64,000 bases of DNA from Imhoffiella fuscus. GTDB lineage: Bacteria; Pseudomonadota; Gammaproteobacteria; Chromatiales; Chromatiaceae. This document shows positions 56,783 to 64,000 of the stretch, in pieces. The notes beneath the pieces were generated by a model. The model did not search any database. It saw only the letters and a list, made by a program, of their open reading frames with translations, and was not told the origin of the DNA. The stretch is taken from positions 245,968 to 309,967 of the forward strand of contig NZ_JBHUHX010000007.1 in the NCBI RefSeq assembly GCF_042682685.1. The letters are read 5' to 3'. Positions within the stretch are counted from its first letter, which is position 1; every line of letters starts with the position of its first letter. Position numbers and translations under genes: made by a program.

Positions 56783-56888
56783 GCTTCTGCTGGACTGCGT
56801 GACCAGAAACCGGAGGCAATGGCCGCTTTCACCGGTATCCTGATGGTCCGATTTCGGCAGACACATGCAGCGCGCAAGAATGGATACC

Positions 56889-59342
56889 ATGAACAAGAAG
56901 GATCTCAGCGAGCGGGACATCTGCACCAAGTTCATCATCCCGGCCCTGCGCGACGCCGGCTGGGACGAGCAGTTGCAGATCCGCGAGGAAGTCGGCTTCA
57001 CCAAGGGCCGCATCATCGTGCGCGGCAAGCTGGTGAGTCGCGGCAAGGGCAAGCGTGCCGACTATATCCTCTACTACAAGCCCAACATCCCGATCGCGGT
57101 CATCGAGGCCAAGGACAACCGCCACAGCGTCGGCGACGGCATGCAGCAGGCGCTTGATTACGCCCTGACGCTCGACATCCCCTTCGTCTTCTCGTCCAAC
57201 GGCGACGGCTTCGTGTTTCACGACCGCACCGGCACGGGCGACGTCACCGAAACCTGCCTTGCGCTCGACGCCTTCCCGTCGCCGGACGCGCTCTGGGCGC
57301 GCTATCGCGTCTGGAAGGGGTTGACCCCCGAGGCCGATCGGATCCTGCTCCAGGACTATTACGATGACGGCAGCGGCAAGGCGCCCCGCTATTACCAGGC
57401 CAACGCCGTCAACGCGGCCATTGAGGCCATCGCCAAGGGCCGCGACCGGGTGCTGCTCGTCATGGCGACCGGCACCGGCAAGACCTACACCGCCTTCCAG
57501 ATCATCTGGCGGCTGTGGAAGGCGGGCCGCAAGCAACGCATCCTGTTCCTCGCCGACCGCAACGTGCTGATCGACCAGACCATGGTCAACGACTTCCGTC
57601 CGTTCGGCCCGGCGATGGCCAAGCTCTCGACCAAGGCCAAGACCATCGAGCGCGACGATGGCAGCCAGGTCGATCTCACCATTGCCCTCGACAAAAAGCG
57701 CCGCATCGACACCGCCTACGAGATCTATCTCGGGCTCTATCAGTCGATCACCGGCCCCGAGGACCGCCAGAAGCTCTACCGCGAATTCTCGCCCGGCTTC
57801 TTCGACCTCATCGTCATCGACGAGTGTCATCGTGGCAGCGCCTCCGAGGACTCCGCCTGGCGCGAGATCCTGGAGCACTTCTCGGCCGCCACCCAGATCG
57901 GTCTGACGGCAACGCCGAGAGAAACCGAGTACGTCTCCAACATCGCCTACTTCGGCGAGCCGGTCTATTCCTACTCGCTCAAGCAAGGCATCCGCGACGG
58001 TTTCCTCGCGCCCTACAAGGTGGTCAAGATCCACATCGACCGCGACGTCGAGGGCTACCGCCCGGAGCAGGGTCAGCTAGACCGCCATGGCGAGGCGGTC
58101 GAGGATCGCCTCTACAACACCAAGGACTTCGACCGCACGCTGGTGCTGGACGAGCGCACCAAGCTCGTCGCGCGCAAGGTCACGGCGTTCCTCGAACAGA
58201 GCGGCGACCGCTTCCAGAAGACCATCGTCTTCTGCGTCGACCAGGAGCACGCCGCCCGCATGCGCCAGGCGTTGATCAACGAGAACGCCGATCTGGTCAA
58301 GGCGAACTACCGCTATGTCATGCGTATCACCGGCGGCGACGCCGAGGGCCAGGCCGAACTCGGCAACTTCATCGATCCCGAGTCGACATACCCGGTGCTG
58401 GTCACCACCTCGCGCCTGCTTTCCACCGGCGTGGACGCCCAGACCTGCCGGCTGATCGTGCTCGACCGCCAGGTCGGCGCCATGACCGAGTTCAAGCAGA
58501 TCGTCGGACGCGGCACCCGTGTGCACGAGGACACCCAGAAGTACTACTTCACCCTGATCGACTTTCGCGGTGCGACCAGCCATTTCGCCGACCCGGACTT
58601 CGACGGCGAGCCGGTGCAGATCTACGCGCCGCGTGAAGACGATCCCGTCGTGCCCCCGGATGAGCCTCCGTCGGAGGACGAGGCGGCGGACACCGCGATC
58701 GAGGACGACTCCGGCGAGTACGAGGTTCTCGTCGGCGGCACAGCGGACATCGGCACCCCAACCGGCGGCACCACACGCGAGAAGATCTACGTCGACGGCG
58801 TCGCGGCCAGCATCATCGCCGAGCGTGTCGAATACCTCGACGAGCACGGCAAGCTCGTCACCGAGAGCCTGCACGACTTCACCCGCAAGGCGCTGCACCG
58901 GCATTTCGCGAGCCTCGACGACTTCCTCAGACGCTGGGGCGCGACCGAGCGCAAACAGGCGCTGGTCGACGAGCTGGCGGGCGAAGGGCTGCCGCTGGAT
59001 GTCATCGCCGCCGAGCTGGGCAAGGACCTCGACGCCTTCGATCTCATCTGTCACATCGCCTTCGACGCCAAACCGCTCACCCGACGCGAGCGCGCCGAGA
59101 ACGTCAAGAAGCGCGACGTCTTCTCGAAATACGGCGCTCAGGCCCGCGCCGTGCTCGACGCGCTGCTCGACAAGTACGCCGACGAAGGCGTGCTCAACCT
59201 CGACGACACCAAGGTGCTGCGCATCCCGCCGTTCGACGCGCTCGGCACACCCGTTCAACTCGTCAAGGCATTCGGCGGCAAGCCCGGTTTCGAGCAGGCC
59301 GTGCACGCGCTTCAATCCGCCCTCTATCAGGAAACCGCATAG
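56889..59342 (+). CDS. hsdR: Type I restriction enzyme R subunit (EcoEI-like)
   Basis: A motor/nuclease of 817 residues (ATGs at 56865 and 56880 would add 8 or 3). N-terminal PD-(D/E)xK nuclease (RADYILYYKPNIPIAVIEAKD), then SF2 helicase with Walker A MATGTGKTYT and DECHRG, QIVGRGTR, and a C-terminal EcoEI_R_C-type domain (REKIYVDGVAASIIAERVEYLD). It cleaves DNA after translocation when the target is unmethylated. It starts the hsdR-hsdM unit, 5 nt before hsdM. Confidence 0.94.
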   Translation: MNKKDLSERDICTKFIIPALRDAGWDEQLQIREEVGFTKGRIIVRGKLVSRGKGKRADYILYYKPNIPIAVIEAKDNRHSVGDGMQQALDYALTLDIPFVFSSNGDGFVFHDRTGTGDVTETCLALDAFPSPDALWARYRVWKGLTPEADRILLQDYYDDGSGKAPRYYQANAVNAAIEAIAKGRDRVLLVMATGTGKTYTAFQIIWRLWKAGRKQRILFLADRNVLIDQTMVNDFRPFGPAMAKLSTKAKTIERDDGSQVDLTIALDKKRRIDTAYEIYLGLYQSITGPEDRQKLYREFSPGFFDLIVIDECHRGSASEDSAWREILEHFSAATQIGLTATPRETEYVSNIAYFGEPVYSYSLKQGIRDGFLAPYKVVKIHIDRDVEGYRPEQGQLDRHGEAVEDRLYNTKDFDRTLVLDERTKLVARKVTAFLEQSGDRFQKTIVFCVDQEHAARMRQALINENADLVKANYRYVMRITGGDAEGQAELGNFIDPESTYPVLVTTSRLLSTGVDAQTCRLIVLDRQVGAMTEFKQIVGRGTRVHEDTQKYYFTLIDFRGATSHFADPDFDGEPVQIYAPREDDPVVPPDEPPSEDEAADTAIEDDSGEYEVLVGGTADIGTPTGGTTREKIYVDGVAASIIAERVEYLDEHGKLVTESLHDFTRKALHRHFASLDDFLRRWGATERKQALVDELAGEGLPLDVIAAELGKDLDAFDLICHIAFDAKPLTRRERAENVKKRDVFSKYGAQARAVLDALLDKYADEGVLNLDDTKVLRIPPFDALGTPVQLVKAFGGKPGFEQAVHALQSALYQETA

Positions 59343-59347
59343 GTCCC

Positions 59348-60805
59348 ATGTCCGTTCGTACTCTCGTCAAATCCATCCAGGACATCATGCGCCAGGACAC
59401 CGGCGTCGACGGCGACGCCCAGCGCATCAGCCAGCTCTGCTGGATGTTCTTTCTAAAGATCATCGACGACCAGGATCAGGAGCTGGAACTCCTGCGCGAT
59501 GATTACCGCTCGCCCATCCCGCGCAGGCTCCAATGGCGTGCCTGGGCGGCGGACCCGGAAGGCATCACCGGCGATGTGCTGCTCGATTTCGTCAACGACG
59601 ACCTGTTTCCGACGCTGAAGGATCTCGGCGTCACCAGCAAGCCCGGCGACCGCCGCCGCGTGGTGCGCGACGTCTTCGAGGACGCCTACAACTACATGAA
59701 GTCGGGACAGCTGATGCGTCAGGTCATCAACAAGATCGACGCCATCGACTTCAACGATCTGCGCCAGCGCCAGCACTTCGGCGACATCTACGAGCAACTG
59801 CTCAACGACCTGCAGTCCGCCGGAAACGCCGGCGAGTACTACACCCCGCGCGCCGTGACCGCCTTCATGACCGACCGCATCGACCCGCGCCCCGGCGAGA
59901 TCCTGCTCGACCCCTCCTGCGGCACCGGCGGCTTTCTCACCTGTGCCATCGATCACATGCGCAAGCAGTACGTGAAAAAGCCGGAGCACGAAGAGGCGAT
60001 GCAGTCCGCCCTGCGTGCGGTCGAGAAGAAGCAGCTCCCGCACATGCTCTGCGTCACCAACATGCTGTTGCACGGCATCGAGGACCCGAGCTTCGTGCGT
60101 CACGACAACACACTCGCGCGGCCCTACATCAGCTACGGGCAAAGCGACCGTGTCGACATCGTGCTCACCAATCCGCCCTTCGGCGGCCGGGAGGAGGACG
60201 GCATCGAGTCCAACTTCCCGGCCCACTTCCGCACCCGCGAGACCGCCGACCTCTTTCTCGCGCTCATCATCCGGCTGCTCAAGCCGGGCGGGCGCGCCGC
60301 CGTGGTGCTGCCGGACGGCACCCTCTTCGGCGAGGGCGTCAAGACACGGCTCAAGGAGCACCTGCTGGAGGAGTGCAACCTGCACACCATCGTCCGGCTG
60401 CCGAATTCGGTCTTCAAGCCCTACGCCAGCATCGGCACCAACCTGCTCTTCTTCGAGAAGGGTACGCCGACCCAGGACGTCTGGTTCTGGGAGCACCGCG
60501 TCCCGGAAGGCCAGAAGGCCTATTCCATGACCCGGCCCATCCGCGTCGAACACCTGCAGGACTGCGTCGACTGGTGGGGCGGTGCCGAACGCACCGGCCG
60601 CGAGGCCGGTCCGCAGGCATGGAAGGTGGGCATCGACGCCATCAAGGCCCGAGGCTACAACCTCGACATCAAGAACCCCCACAGGGTCGAGGACGAGCTT
60701 GGAGACCCGGAGGCCCTGCTCGCCGATCTCGACGCCGCCGAGCGCGAGACCGCCAGCCTGCGCGCACAGCTCAAGGAGGTGCTGGCCGAGGCGCTGCTGC
60801 GGTAA
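59348..60805 (+). CDS. hsdM: Type I DNA adenine-N6 methyltransferase, M subunit
   Basis: A methyltransferase of 485 residues. SAM motif DPSCGTGGF and catalytic NPPFGG (motif IV) are intact; the N-terminal helix bundle (MSVRTLVKSIQDIMRQDTG) is typical. It methylates adenine at sites chosen by HsdS. Its 3' end (CGCTGCTGCGGTAA) is also part of the duplicated repeat that follows. Confidence 0.95.
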   Translation: MSVRTLVKSIQDIMRQDTGVDGDAQRISQLCWMFFLKIIDDQDQELELLRDDYRSPIPRRLQWRAWAADPEGITGDVLLDFVNDDLFPTLKDLGVTSKPGDRRRVVRDVFEDAYNYMKSGQLMRQVINKIDAIDFNDLRQRQHFGDIYEQLLNDLQSAGNAGEYYTPRAVTAFMTDRIDPRPGEILLDPSCGTGGFLTCAIDHMRKQYVKKPEHEEAMQSALRAVEKKQLPHMLCVTNMLLHGIEDPSFVRHDNTLARPYISYGQSDRVDIVLTNPPFGGREEDGIESNFPAHFRTRETADLFLALIIRLLKPGGRAAVVLPDGTLFGEGVKTRLKEHLLEECNLHTIVRLPNSVFKPYASIGTNLLFFEKGTPTQDVWFWEHRVPEGQKAYSMTRPIRVEHLQDCVDWWGGAERTGREAGPQAWKVGIDAIKARGYNLDIKNPHRVEDELGDPEALLADLDAAERETASLRAQLKEVLAEALLR

Positions 60806-60995
60806 GGTCGGTAGGGCGCAATAGGCCGCTTGTGCGCTCTGGCCACCGTGCATGATGCCCGTCGAATCGTTGCATGGACCCGCGTCACTGAAGCCTGAAG
60901 CGGCCGTATTGCGCCGGATGTAGGCAAGCGGATGGATCGAAGCTCCCCGCAACCCGCCATGCGGCGCAATACGCTGTCGCTATTGCGCCCTACGT
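60792..60995. repeat. MITE-like palindromic repeat, copy A
   Basis: A unit of about 204 bp bounded by GTAGGGCGCAATAG (60811) and CTATTGCGCCCTAC (60980-60993), with inner GTATTGCGCC and GGCGCAATAC words making nested hairpins. The unit begins with the last codons of hsdM and is followed directly by copy B, about 90 percent identical by eye. Confidence 0.8.
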
Positions 60996-61198
60996 CGCTG
61001 TTGCGGTAGGCCGGTAGGGCGCAATAGGCCGCTTGTGCGCCCTGGCCGCGGTGCGTGATGCCCGTCGAATCGTTGCTTGGACCCGCGTCAGTGGAGCCAA
61101 AGGCGGCCGTATTGCGCCGGATGTAGGTACGAGGATGGATCGAGGCTCCCCGCAACCGGCCATGCGGCGCAATACGCTGTCGCTATTGCGCCCTACGG
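60996..61198. repeat. MITE-like palindromic repeat, copy B
   Basis: A tandem copy of the preceding unit. Its first bases (CGCTGTTGCGGTAG) are a degenerate copy of the hsdM end in copy A, showing that the duplication took in the end of that gene. It has no coding capacity. Confidence 0.8.
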
Positions 61199-61226
61199 GT
61201 CGGCGGCCGGTCACGAAATTACCTTG

Positions 61227-61256
61227 TTGCGGCGGTTTCGCGGGCGATGCTAGATT
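61227..61256 (+). promoter_or_regulatory. Putative promoter of the antitoxin-toxin-hsdS unit
   Basis: TTGCGG (61227-61232) and TAGATT (61251-61256) are 18 bp apart, a moderate sigma-70 match. Just downstream the direct repeat CAATCATT (61262 and 61271) could be the antitoxin operator. Confidence 0.45.
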
Positions 61257-61292
61257 GAGTGCAATCATTTCAATCATTCCCGCGAGGTGAGC

Positions 61293-61511
61293 ATGGCGAC
61301 CAATCTCGTCGTCCGCAATGTCGATGCCGACGTCATCAAGGCGCTCAAGCAGGCGGCCGCCGCGCACGGCCGCAGCGCCGAGGCCGAGCACCGCGAGATC
61401 CTGCGCAATGCCCTGAGCCGTCCGCCCCGCCGCTCGTTCGCCGAGGTGCTGGCGAGCATGCCCGATGTCGGCACCGACGAGGACTTCGCCCGCCATCCGG
61501 ATTCGGCCTGA
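61293..61511 (+). CDS. Ribbon-helix-helix antitoxin (FitA-like)
   Basis: A protein of 72 residues from ATG 61293 with GAGG 5 nt upstream. Residues 1-45 (MATNLVVRNVDADVIKALKQ, EILRNAL) form the RHH DNA-binding fold of FitA-type antitoxins; the tail (SFAEVLASMPDVGTDEDFARH) should wrap around the PIN toxin. It would also repress its own promoter. Its stop overlaps the toxin start (TGATG). Confidence 0.88.
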   Translation: MATNLVVRNVDADVIKALKQAAAAHGRSAEAEHREILRNALSRPPRRSFAEVLASMPDVGTDEDFARHPDSA

Positions 61512-61921
61512 TGTACCTGATCGATACCAACGTCATCAGCGAGGCGCGCAAGGGACCGCGCGCCAACGCCGGTGTGCTGGACTTCCTGAGCGAGGCATCG
61601 CCCGGCGATCTGTATCTCAGCGCCCAGACCATCGGCGAGCTGCGGCGTGGGGTCGAGCGTATCCGGAACCGGGGCGACGCGCCCCAGGCCAGGCTGCTCG
61701 AAGACTGGCTCGGTCTCGTTCTGACCAACTACGCCGACCGCATCCTCGACTTCGACGCCGACTGTGCTCAGGTCTGGGGCAAGCTCATGGCCCCGCATCC
61801 GCAGCATCCCATCGACAAGCAGATCGCCGCCGTCGCCCTGATCCACGACCTGGTGGTGGTCACGCGCAACACCAGCGACTTCGCCGGCACCGGCGTCTCC
61901 CTACTCGATCCCTTCCAATGA
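61511..61921 (+). CDS. vapC: PIN-domain toxin (VapC/FitB-like)
   Basis: A ribonuclease toxin of 136 residues. The four acidic residues of the PIN active site are visible: Asp5 (LIDTN), Glu43 (IGELRRG), Asp102 (PIDKQIAA) and Asp123 (TRNTSDF), so it appears active. VapC/FitB toxins cut RNA, often tRNA, when free of antitoxin. Its stop codon overlaps the hsdS start (ATGA), an unusual coupling to a restriction-modification gene. Confidence 0.92.
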   Translation: MYLIDTNVISEARKGPRANAGVLDFLSEASPGDLYLSAQTIGELRRGVERIRNRGDAPQARLLEDWLGLVLTNYADRILDFDADCAQVWGKLMAPHPQHPIDKQIAAVALIHDLVVVTRNTSDFAGTGVSLLDPFQ

Positions 61922-63714
61922 ATCCAGACCGATTGCTCGCGCTCTATGAGCGCATCGCCGATGCGCCCGACGCCGTCGCCAGACTGAGGCGGTTTATTCT
62001 TGATCTGGCGGTGCGGGGGAGGTTGGTGCCGCAGGATCCGCATGATAAACCGGCGATTGAGCATCTACGCTTCCTTTCGGGCATCCCAGCAAAGACTAAG
62101 CATCTGATAAAGCCACTATGTGATTTGAGCGTTGAACTGCAACTTCCGTTGGCTTGGTCGTGGTTACCACTTGGAGCCCTAATCACGCGGATGGATGCTG
62201 GGTGGAGCCCTCAGTGCGAACCCCATCCGCGGACGAGCGAAGAGGATTGGGGAGTTTTACGAACGACTTCCGTTCAAGCACTGGCCTTCAATCCAGCGCA
62301 ACACAAGAAATTGCCAGAGAAATTGAAGCCCCGCCCGGAGTATCAAGCCAGCATCGGAGACATACTGGTGACCCGCGCGGGTCCCAAAAATCGAGTAGGG
62401 GTCTCCTGCGTTGTCGATGTCGTGTGCCCAAGACTCATGATCTCCGACAAACTTATAAGGTTTCATGCCCTGGGCGATCTGTCACCTCGATTTCTGGCAC
62501 TTGCGCTCAATGCGGGGCATACGTTCGAGCAGATTGAAGCAGCCAAGTCGGGAATGGCCGTCATGCAAATGAACATATCTCAAAGCAAGCTGCGCGCTAT
62601 TCCCATTCCACTGCCGCCGATCGCCGAACAACACCGCATCGTCGCCAAGGTCGATGAGCTGATGGCGCTGTGCGATCGGCTGGAGGCTGCGCGAGCGCAG
62701 CGGGAGTCGGCGCGCGACAGGCTGGCGGCGGCGAGCCTCGCCCGTCTCAACGCCCCCGATCTCGACCTGGCCACCTTCACCGACCACGCCCGCTTCGTCC
62801 TTGATGCCCTACCGGCACTCACAACCCGCGCAGACCAGATCAAGCAGCTCCGTCAGACCATCCTCAACCTCGCCGTGCGCGGTAAGCTCGTGCCGCAGGA
62901 TTTGTCAGATGAGCCGGCGTCGGAGTTGCTGTGTAGGATTCGGTCGGAAAAGACGCGCTTGTTGGAGGCGGGAGAGATCAGCAAGGGCAAACATCTAAAG
63001 CCGATTGCGAGCGCCGAGCAGTTCTTTGAACCTCCCTCTGGTTGGGTCTGGTGCCGCTGCGGAGAGTTGGTGCTTACGTCGGACTCGGGCTGGAGCCCAC
63101 GAACAGAAAGCCATGCTCGGCAAGGGGACGCTTGGGGGGTGCTTAAGGTCAGTGCGGTGTCTTGGGATAGATTTGATCCAGCGGCAAACAAGCAGGTATT
63201 GCCGGGAACTAAGCCGCGTTTGCAGGCACAGGTTCACAAAGGCGATTTTCTGATATCCAGGGCGAATACAGCAGAGCTGATTGCTCGCTCAGTTCTTGTG
63301 CTAGAAGAACCGCTGAATCTGATGATGAGCGACAAGATCGTGCGTCTGCGTTTGACAAGCCATTGCAGCCACCGGTTCTTATGGGTGGTCAATAACCATG
63401 CAGACTTCGCCCGAGCCTATTACGCTGCAAATGCGACTGGCGTTAGTCCGTCCATGAAAAATGTTGCGCGTGGCGTCATTCTTGATCTACCAATCCCTCT
63501 CCCACCCCTCGCTGAACAACACCGCATCGTCGCCAAAGTCGACGAGCTCATGGCCCTGTGCGACCGGCTGGAGGCGAGTCTCGCCACCGCAGACAGCTCC
63601 CGTCGTCGACTGCTCGATGCGCTGCTGCACGAGGCATTGGCGCCGGCCATGATGGACGACTCGATCGAATCCGCTGAAGCCCTCGCGAGACAGGATCTCA
63701 GCGCCTTGGCTTAA
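61918..63714 (+). CDS. hsdS: Type I restriction-modification specificity subunit
   Basis: A protein of 598 residues made of two related halves. Each has LRRFILDLAVRGRLVPQD-like conserved helix, a target recognition domain (about 75-230 and 350-535), then IPLPPxAEQHRIVAKVDELMALCDRLEA. The two domains bind the two parts of a bipartite DNA target. The recognition domains are visibly AT-richer than the conserved segments, as usual for exchanged TRDs. The start overlaps the toxin stop. It is separated from hsdM by the repeats and the toxin-antitoxin pair. Confidence 0.94.
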   Translation: MNPDRLLALYERIADAPDAVARLRRFILDLAVRGRLVPQDPHDKPAIEHLRFLSGIPAKTKHLIKPLCDLSVELQLPLAWSWLPLGALITRMDAGWSPQCEPHPRTSEEDWGVLRTTSVQALAFNPAQHKKLPEKLKPRPEYQASIGDILVTRAGPKNRVGVSCVVDVVCPRLMISDKLIRFHALGDLSPRFLALALNAGHTFEQIEAAKSGMAVMQMNISQSKLRAIPIPLPPIAEQHRIVAKVDELMALCDRLEAARAQRESARDRLAAASLARLNAPDLDLATFTDHARFVLDALPALTTRADQIKQLRQTILNLAVRGKLVPQDLSDEPASELLCRIRSEKTRLLEAGEISKGKHLKPIASAEQFFEPPSGWVWCRCGELVLTSDSGWSPRTESHARQGDAWGVLKVSAVSWDRFDPAANKQVLPGTKPRLQAQVHKGDFLISRANTAELIARSVLVLEEPLNLMMSDKIVRLRLTSHCSHRFLWVVNNHADFARAYYAANATGVSPSMKNVARGVILDLPIPLPPLAEQHRIVAKVDELMALCDRLEASLATADSSRRRLLDALLHEALAPAMMDDSIESAEALARQDLSALA

Positions 63715-63747
63715 GACCCCCCCGGATATCGGTCACCCATCCAGTCG

Positions 63748-63818
63748 GTAGGATGTGGTGAGCGATAGCGAACCGCATCGTTCGCGATTGATGCGGTTCA
63801 TTCCTCACCTCATCCTAC
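63748..63818. repeat. 71-bp palindromic (REP/MITE-like) element
   Basis: GTAGGATGTGGTGAG at the left pairs with CTCACCTCATCCTAC at the right, and AACCGCATC with GATGCGGTT inside. It folds into one long imperfect hairpin after hsdS and may serve as its terminator or be a mobile repeat. Confidence 0.7.
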
Positions 63819-63950
63819 GCGGGCTCTCGAGTCTGGCTGCCGTTCGGCGCGTTTGGCCTCAATTGACCGCTGCGATGCATGGCGAGACGAAGAGCGAGCC
63901 TTTCCCGCAAATTGTTTTGGTCGAATCGATCATTAATCAGTTGAGAAATC

Positions 63951-63967
63951 CCCCGGCTTTGCCGGGG
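63951..63967. other. Perfect GC hairpin near the right edge
   Basis: CCCCGGC-TTT-GCCGGGG, a 7-bp stem with 3-nt loop. The sequence around it (63819-64000) holds no supported gene. It could be the end of an IS or REP element cut by the window edge. Confidence 0.4.
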
Positions 63968-64000
63968 AGACCGTAGAAGTTTGACATTTACAAGAGTCCA

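Noticed and set aside
60792..61198. Possible CRISPR array
   Set aside because: Only two long units, no short repeats with unique spacers and no cas genes; palindromic termini fit a MITE-like repeat.
60655..61496. Minus-strand frames with repeated peptide segments between hsdM and the antitoxin
   Set aside because: They are translations of the tandem palindromic repeat; the peptide repeat comes from the DNA duplication, not from a protein.

Overview
This window comes from a high-GC gammaproteobacterium, most likely a purple sulfur bacterium (Chromatiaceae-like). The basis is a spheroidene-monooxygenase-type carotenoid gene (crtA), a bacterial V-type ATPase locus, hybrid sensor kinases and other signalling genes, and overall coding style. 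The species cannot be fixed from sequence alone, and no rRNA or tRNA gene was seen.

Layout. 1-0.3 kb: 3' end of a DUF2399 (TIGR02679, Wadjet JetD-like) defence gene cut by the window edge. 0.5-7.4 kb: hybrid PAS/GAF sensor kinase, crtA, pterin dehydratase, Hpt protein, and an Old Yellow Enzyme with a clear terminator. 7.4-13.7 kb: accessory-looking stretch with two orphan proteins, a group II intron 3'-end remnant (domains V/VI), an AT-richer orphan gene, and a SWIM/SNF2-helicase pair whose helicase seems 5'-truncated. 13.7-16.9 kb: arsenic operon (arsR-arsC-acr3-permease-redox protein) with promoter and operator. 17.0-27.4 kb: acyl-CoA catabolism regulon (acyl-CoA ligase, etfBA, acyl-CoA dehydrogenase, ETF-quinone oxidoreductase, MaoC hydratase; then thioesterase, TetR-type regulator, thiolase). 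The ligase operon and the regulator gene share a 32-bp palindromic operator. 28-34.6 kb: DUF3334, histone-H1-like protein, two GH57 glycosidases, DUF2333, cysC. 34.7-51.1 kb: V-type ATPase genes in a rotated order (B ... D-I-K-E-C-A). Between B and D lies a roughly 7-kb operon encoding an FHA-ABC exporter, Ser/Thr kinase, VWA protein, lipoprotein and M48 protease. An FHA-tagged ExeA-like AAA ATPase follows A. 51.1-56.8 kb: a periplasmic-sensing diguanylate cyclase and a fused ACP/acyl-ligase/PlsC protein. 56.8-63.7 kb: type I restriction-modification locus hsdR-hsdM-[two tandem copies of a palindromic repeat]-RHH antitoxin-PIN toxin-hsdS, in which antitoxin, toxin and hsdS are joined by start/stop overlaps.

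Functional logic. The fatty-acid block forms a nearly complete route: activation, dehydrogenation with electrons passed via ETF to quinone, hydration and thiolysis, probably under the TetR-type repressor. The V-ATPase c subunit retains the sodium-ligand pattern known from Enterococcus NtpK, suggesting Na+ coupling. The kinase/FHA-exporter operon resembles the PknF/Rv1747 logic of mycobacteria, in which a kinase controls an FHA-bearing exporter. The most promising candidates for undescribed biology are that module inside the V-ATPase locus, the toxin-antitoxin pair coupled to hsdS, and the HTH-TetR fusion with its long operator.
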